From contig NZ_QTVN01000001.1 in NCBI RefSeq assembly GCF_003460605.1, positions 1 to 64,000 of the forward strand: DNA of 64,000 bases, in the 5' to 3' direction. The translations under genes and the position numbers were made by a program. Each line of letters begins with the position of its first letter. Positions within the stretch are counted from its first letter, which is position 1. Below the pieces are notes generated by a model. The model was not told the DNA's origin. It did not search any database and was given only the letters and a program-made list of their open reading frames with translations. This stretch comes from Ruminococcus sp. AF31-8BH. GTDB taxonomy: Bacteria; Bacillota; Clostridia; Lachnospirales; Lachnospiraceae. Below, in pieces: positions 62,138 to 64,000 of this stretch.

Positions 62138-64000
62138 TTAATTTCTCTCAAATCCAAACTGGTCAAAGCTGCAGATCATCTTGCCTTCCTCACCGTGGAA
62201 AACGAAGTATACTGCATGGACACCGGAGATTTCCTGCTGGCAGTCTGCCTTAAGCCAGCTCCAGGAGGTTTCGTTGGAGCCATCCTCTTTATTCTGGGCA
62301 TTTTCTACTGCGTCAGCGGTCAGCTCCAGAGTTCCTGCAAGAGTTCCTCCCTGGTCTTCTGACGGTGCATCCAGATAAAGGTCAACAGAACCATCTGCAC
62401 AGTCTGCAGTTTTGGAAACCAGCATTTTCAGAGTATCTGTTCCGGCATCACCGAAATCAAGATATTTGTAGCCTACAATATTACCGTCCTTCAGATTTGT
62501 TACACAGGTAGTGTGAACGGCATCCTGGTCACGGTCTGCCACAACATATGGTCCGTTTACAAGGCAGTCACTGTGCACGTTGTCCCCTTCTGTGGATGGT
62601 GCCGGGTGATCCACTGCCTCAAGAAGATAGGTTGTGGTATTTGCATTCCATGTGGAAAATGCATCCATGCTGTCAGCTGCACCGCAGGAGGTAAGTTCCA
62701 TTGGAGTGATTACCGGGCTGCCGTCTTCTGCAGGGCCAACGCCGATCTGACCGACAATTGCCTGTCTGGAAGCGTTGCTTGCATTTGTCTGGCGATGTCC
62801 GAAGAAATACCATTTTCCGTTTACCTTTGCCATTCCGCCGTGGTTGTTTCCACTGATATAAGTTGCAAAATCCGTAAACTCCATCTCGCCTGTTTCCTGA
62901 TTTTTCACATAGCGTCCGCTGGTATCGGAGATTACATTTCCGTGATCGCCGCTGACAAGAACGCTGGTGTCATAGCCTACAACATCATTGTCAATTCCGT
63001 TGGAACCATAGTGCCAGGTGCCGTTCATCAGGTCATCGGTCCATACGTAAGAGATTGCAGAATTGTAGAACGCTCCGTCTGCGCCAACCTCGTAGCTTAC
63101 ATAGAGAAGCACATAAGCGCCAAGCTCATCCACATAACCAGTCAGGGACGGTCCTTCAAAAATCGGAAGGAAACCACGCTCATCGGTTGGGCACCAGGTG
63201 GTTTCTGCAATTTCATATCCGTCATCTGCATTTCCGTCCAGCTTGTAGATAGAAGCCACATGCTTCATGCCGGTTGTGTAATTGTCTTCTTCTACCATTT
63301 TGCTGATTTCTTCGTTATCCGCATAACCGGAGGTCATGTTGGAAACTGCCATGTAAATGGTTCCGTCTTCAATGTAAAGGCTTGGGTCATAGCTGTTCTT
63401 AATCGGAATGGTGAGAAGTGCCTGATCCGGATCCCATGGGCCTGCCGGGCTTGTGGAAGAACGAAGGACAGAGTTCTCAAATACCTGACTGGATACCATA
63501 TAATAAGTATCTGTGGTCACATCATACTCTGCATCCGGAGCAAACAGCATGTTTCCGCCGTAAGTATTTCCCTCGGAAATATCCAGGATCACGCCCTCAT
63601 ATCTCCAGTCGCTTAAATCATAGACAGGCGCAGACCACAGAACCTGCTCGGCACTGCACATGCTTTTCCCCTCTTTGTCGTGGGAACCGTAGAGATATAC
63701 TCGCCACTCTTCATCATCTCTGGACCAGAATACGTGGGGTTCTCCATCCGGCACATACTCCCAGGATGGAAGCAGCGGATTGCTGGAACCAGACTGGTCT
63801 GCCGGCTCTCCGGTTTTCGGGTTTGTTTCATATACAAGGGGATCTGTCTGGTAAGAATACTCTGCGCCGCACTCGCTGCACACATAATGACGAAGACCTC
63901 CTTCCGTATCTGTGGCCTCATGGCTGTCCTCTGCCAGCTTGTAGCTGTTGGTGTGCTCGCAGGCACGGTATGGGGAAATCTCGTCATCGGATACAGCATC
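62138..64000 (-). CDS. GH43-like enzyme with CxxC domain (5-prime end outside window)
   Basis: At least 621 codons are present and the frame is open to the window edge, so the start is missing. From the edge come HTNSYKLAEDS and YVCSECGAEYSY (a small CxxC zinc-ribbon-like unit), a linker, a GH43 propeller beginning LPSWEYVPDGEPHVFW, and a CBM6-like C-terminus. EGPSLTGYVDE and HGGMAKVNGKWYFFGHRQ are conserved GH43 blocks. It resembles the shorter GH43 protein downstream. Surface location is likely from the added domains but cannot be confirmed without the N-terminus. Confidence 0.88.
   Translation of the reverse strand, partial: DAVSDDEISPYRACEHTNSYKLAEDSHEATDTEGGLRHYVCSECGAEYSYQTDPLVYETNPKTGEPADQSGSSNPLLPSWEYVPDGEPHVFWSRDDEEWRVYLYGSHDKEGKSMCSAEQVLWSAPVYDLSDWRYEGVILDISEGNTYGGNMLFAPDAEYDVTTDTYYMVSSQVFENSVLRSSTSPAGPWDPDQALLTIPIKNSYDPSLYIEDGTIYMAVSNMTSGYADNEEISKMVEEDNYTTGMKHVASIYKLDGNADDGYEIAETTWCPTDERGFLPIFEGPSLTGYVDELGAYVLLYVSYEVGADGAFYNSAISYVWTDDLMNGTWHYGSNGIDNDVVGYDTSVLVSGDHGNVISDTSGRYVKNQETGEMEFTDFATYISGNNHGGMAKVNGKWYFFGHRQTNASNASRQAIVGQIGVGPAEDGSPVITPMELTSCGAADSMDAFSTWNANTTTYLLEAVDHPAPSTEGDNVHSDCLVNGPYVVADRDQDAVHTTCVTNLKDGNIVGYKYLDFGDAGTDTLKMLVSKTADCADGSVDLYLDAPSEDQGGTLAGTLELTADAVENAQNKEDGSNETSWSWLKADCQQEISGVHAVYFVFHGEEGKMICSFDQFGFERN

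Overview
The window looks like chromosome from a spore-forming, gut-type Lachnospiraceae (Blautia/Ruminococcus-like). The basis is moderate GC, strong AGGAGG ribosome sites, a sigma-E promoter with a spoIIID gene, and families common in this group (DUF4317, DUF6483, JetA-type DUF5716, BlaR1/BlaI, TnpV). The genus is inferred, not proven. Nearly all genes lie on the minus strand. No rRNA, tRNA or CRISPR array was seen.

The main observation is at 110-14526. The sporulation regulator gene spoIIID is cut in two. Its 5-prime part (38 codons, with a consensus sigma-E promoter) is at 14413-14526. Its 3-prime part (49 codons plus stop) is at 110-259. Between them is a 14,153-bp element bounded by a shared TATGT inside a 14/17-bp match. 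Joining the two ends restores a complete, in-frame 87-residue SpoIIID. The element encodes a large serine recombinase whose stop codon lies in the left attachment site, a HEPN protein and a Schlafen/AlbA_2 ATPase-like protein, a VapE helicase, a CHC2 primase, a MobV relaxase, an excisionase-like protein, a DUF6076-like protein, a BlaI-BlaR1-winged-helix operon, and TnpV at the right end. The layout resembles the sigK 'skin' elements excised in the mother cell, but in a different gene. The sigma-E promoter points through the spoIIID fragment straight into tnpV, which suggests a way to couple excision to sporulation.

14527-16330 is a worn region: a 46-nt-arm inverted repeat, a truncated gene, an SEC-C protein and a pRiA4b-like remnant. 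16335-20002 holds a GH13 amylase with an unusual tail and a secreted protein of unknown function. 20016-26327 holds an AlkD-type glycosylase, a 99-residue protein and a Wadjet-like jetA-jetB-jetC operon with no jetD. 26412-30796 holds TraX, a transglutaminase-like protein, DUF6483 and a cytidylate-kinase-like protein. 30873-32807 holds an ArsB/NhaD transporter coupled to a 31-residue membrane peptide.

32981-36854 is a metNIQ methionine importer with a LysR regulator and a clear promoter and dyad. 36923-44872 holds DUF4317, asparaginase, a PrsA-like foldase, Mfd and Pth. 44894-47635 holds two CobW-type metal GTPases, one with a His-rich tandem repeat. 47827-55605 holds GlgB, two polysaccharide deacetylase-like proteins, NagA and an FKBP lipoprotein. 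55945-64000 holds a small membrane protein, an AgrC/LytTR two-component pair, a GPH sugar symporter and two GH43 enzymes, the last cut by the window edge.
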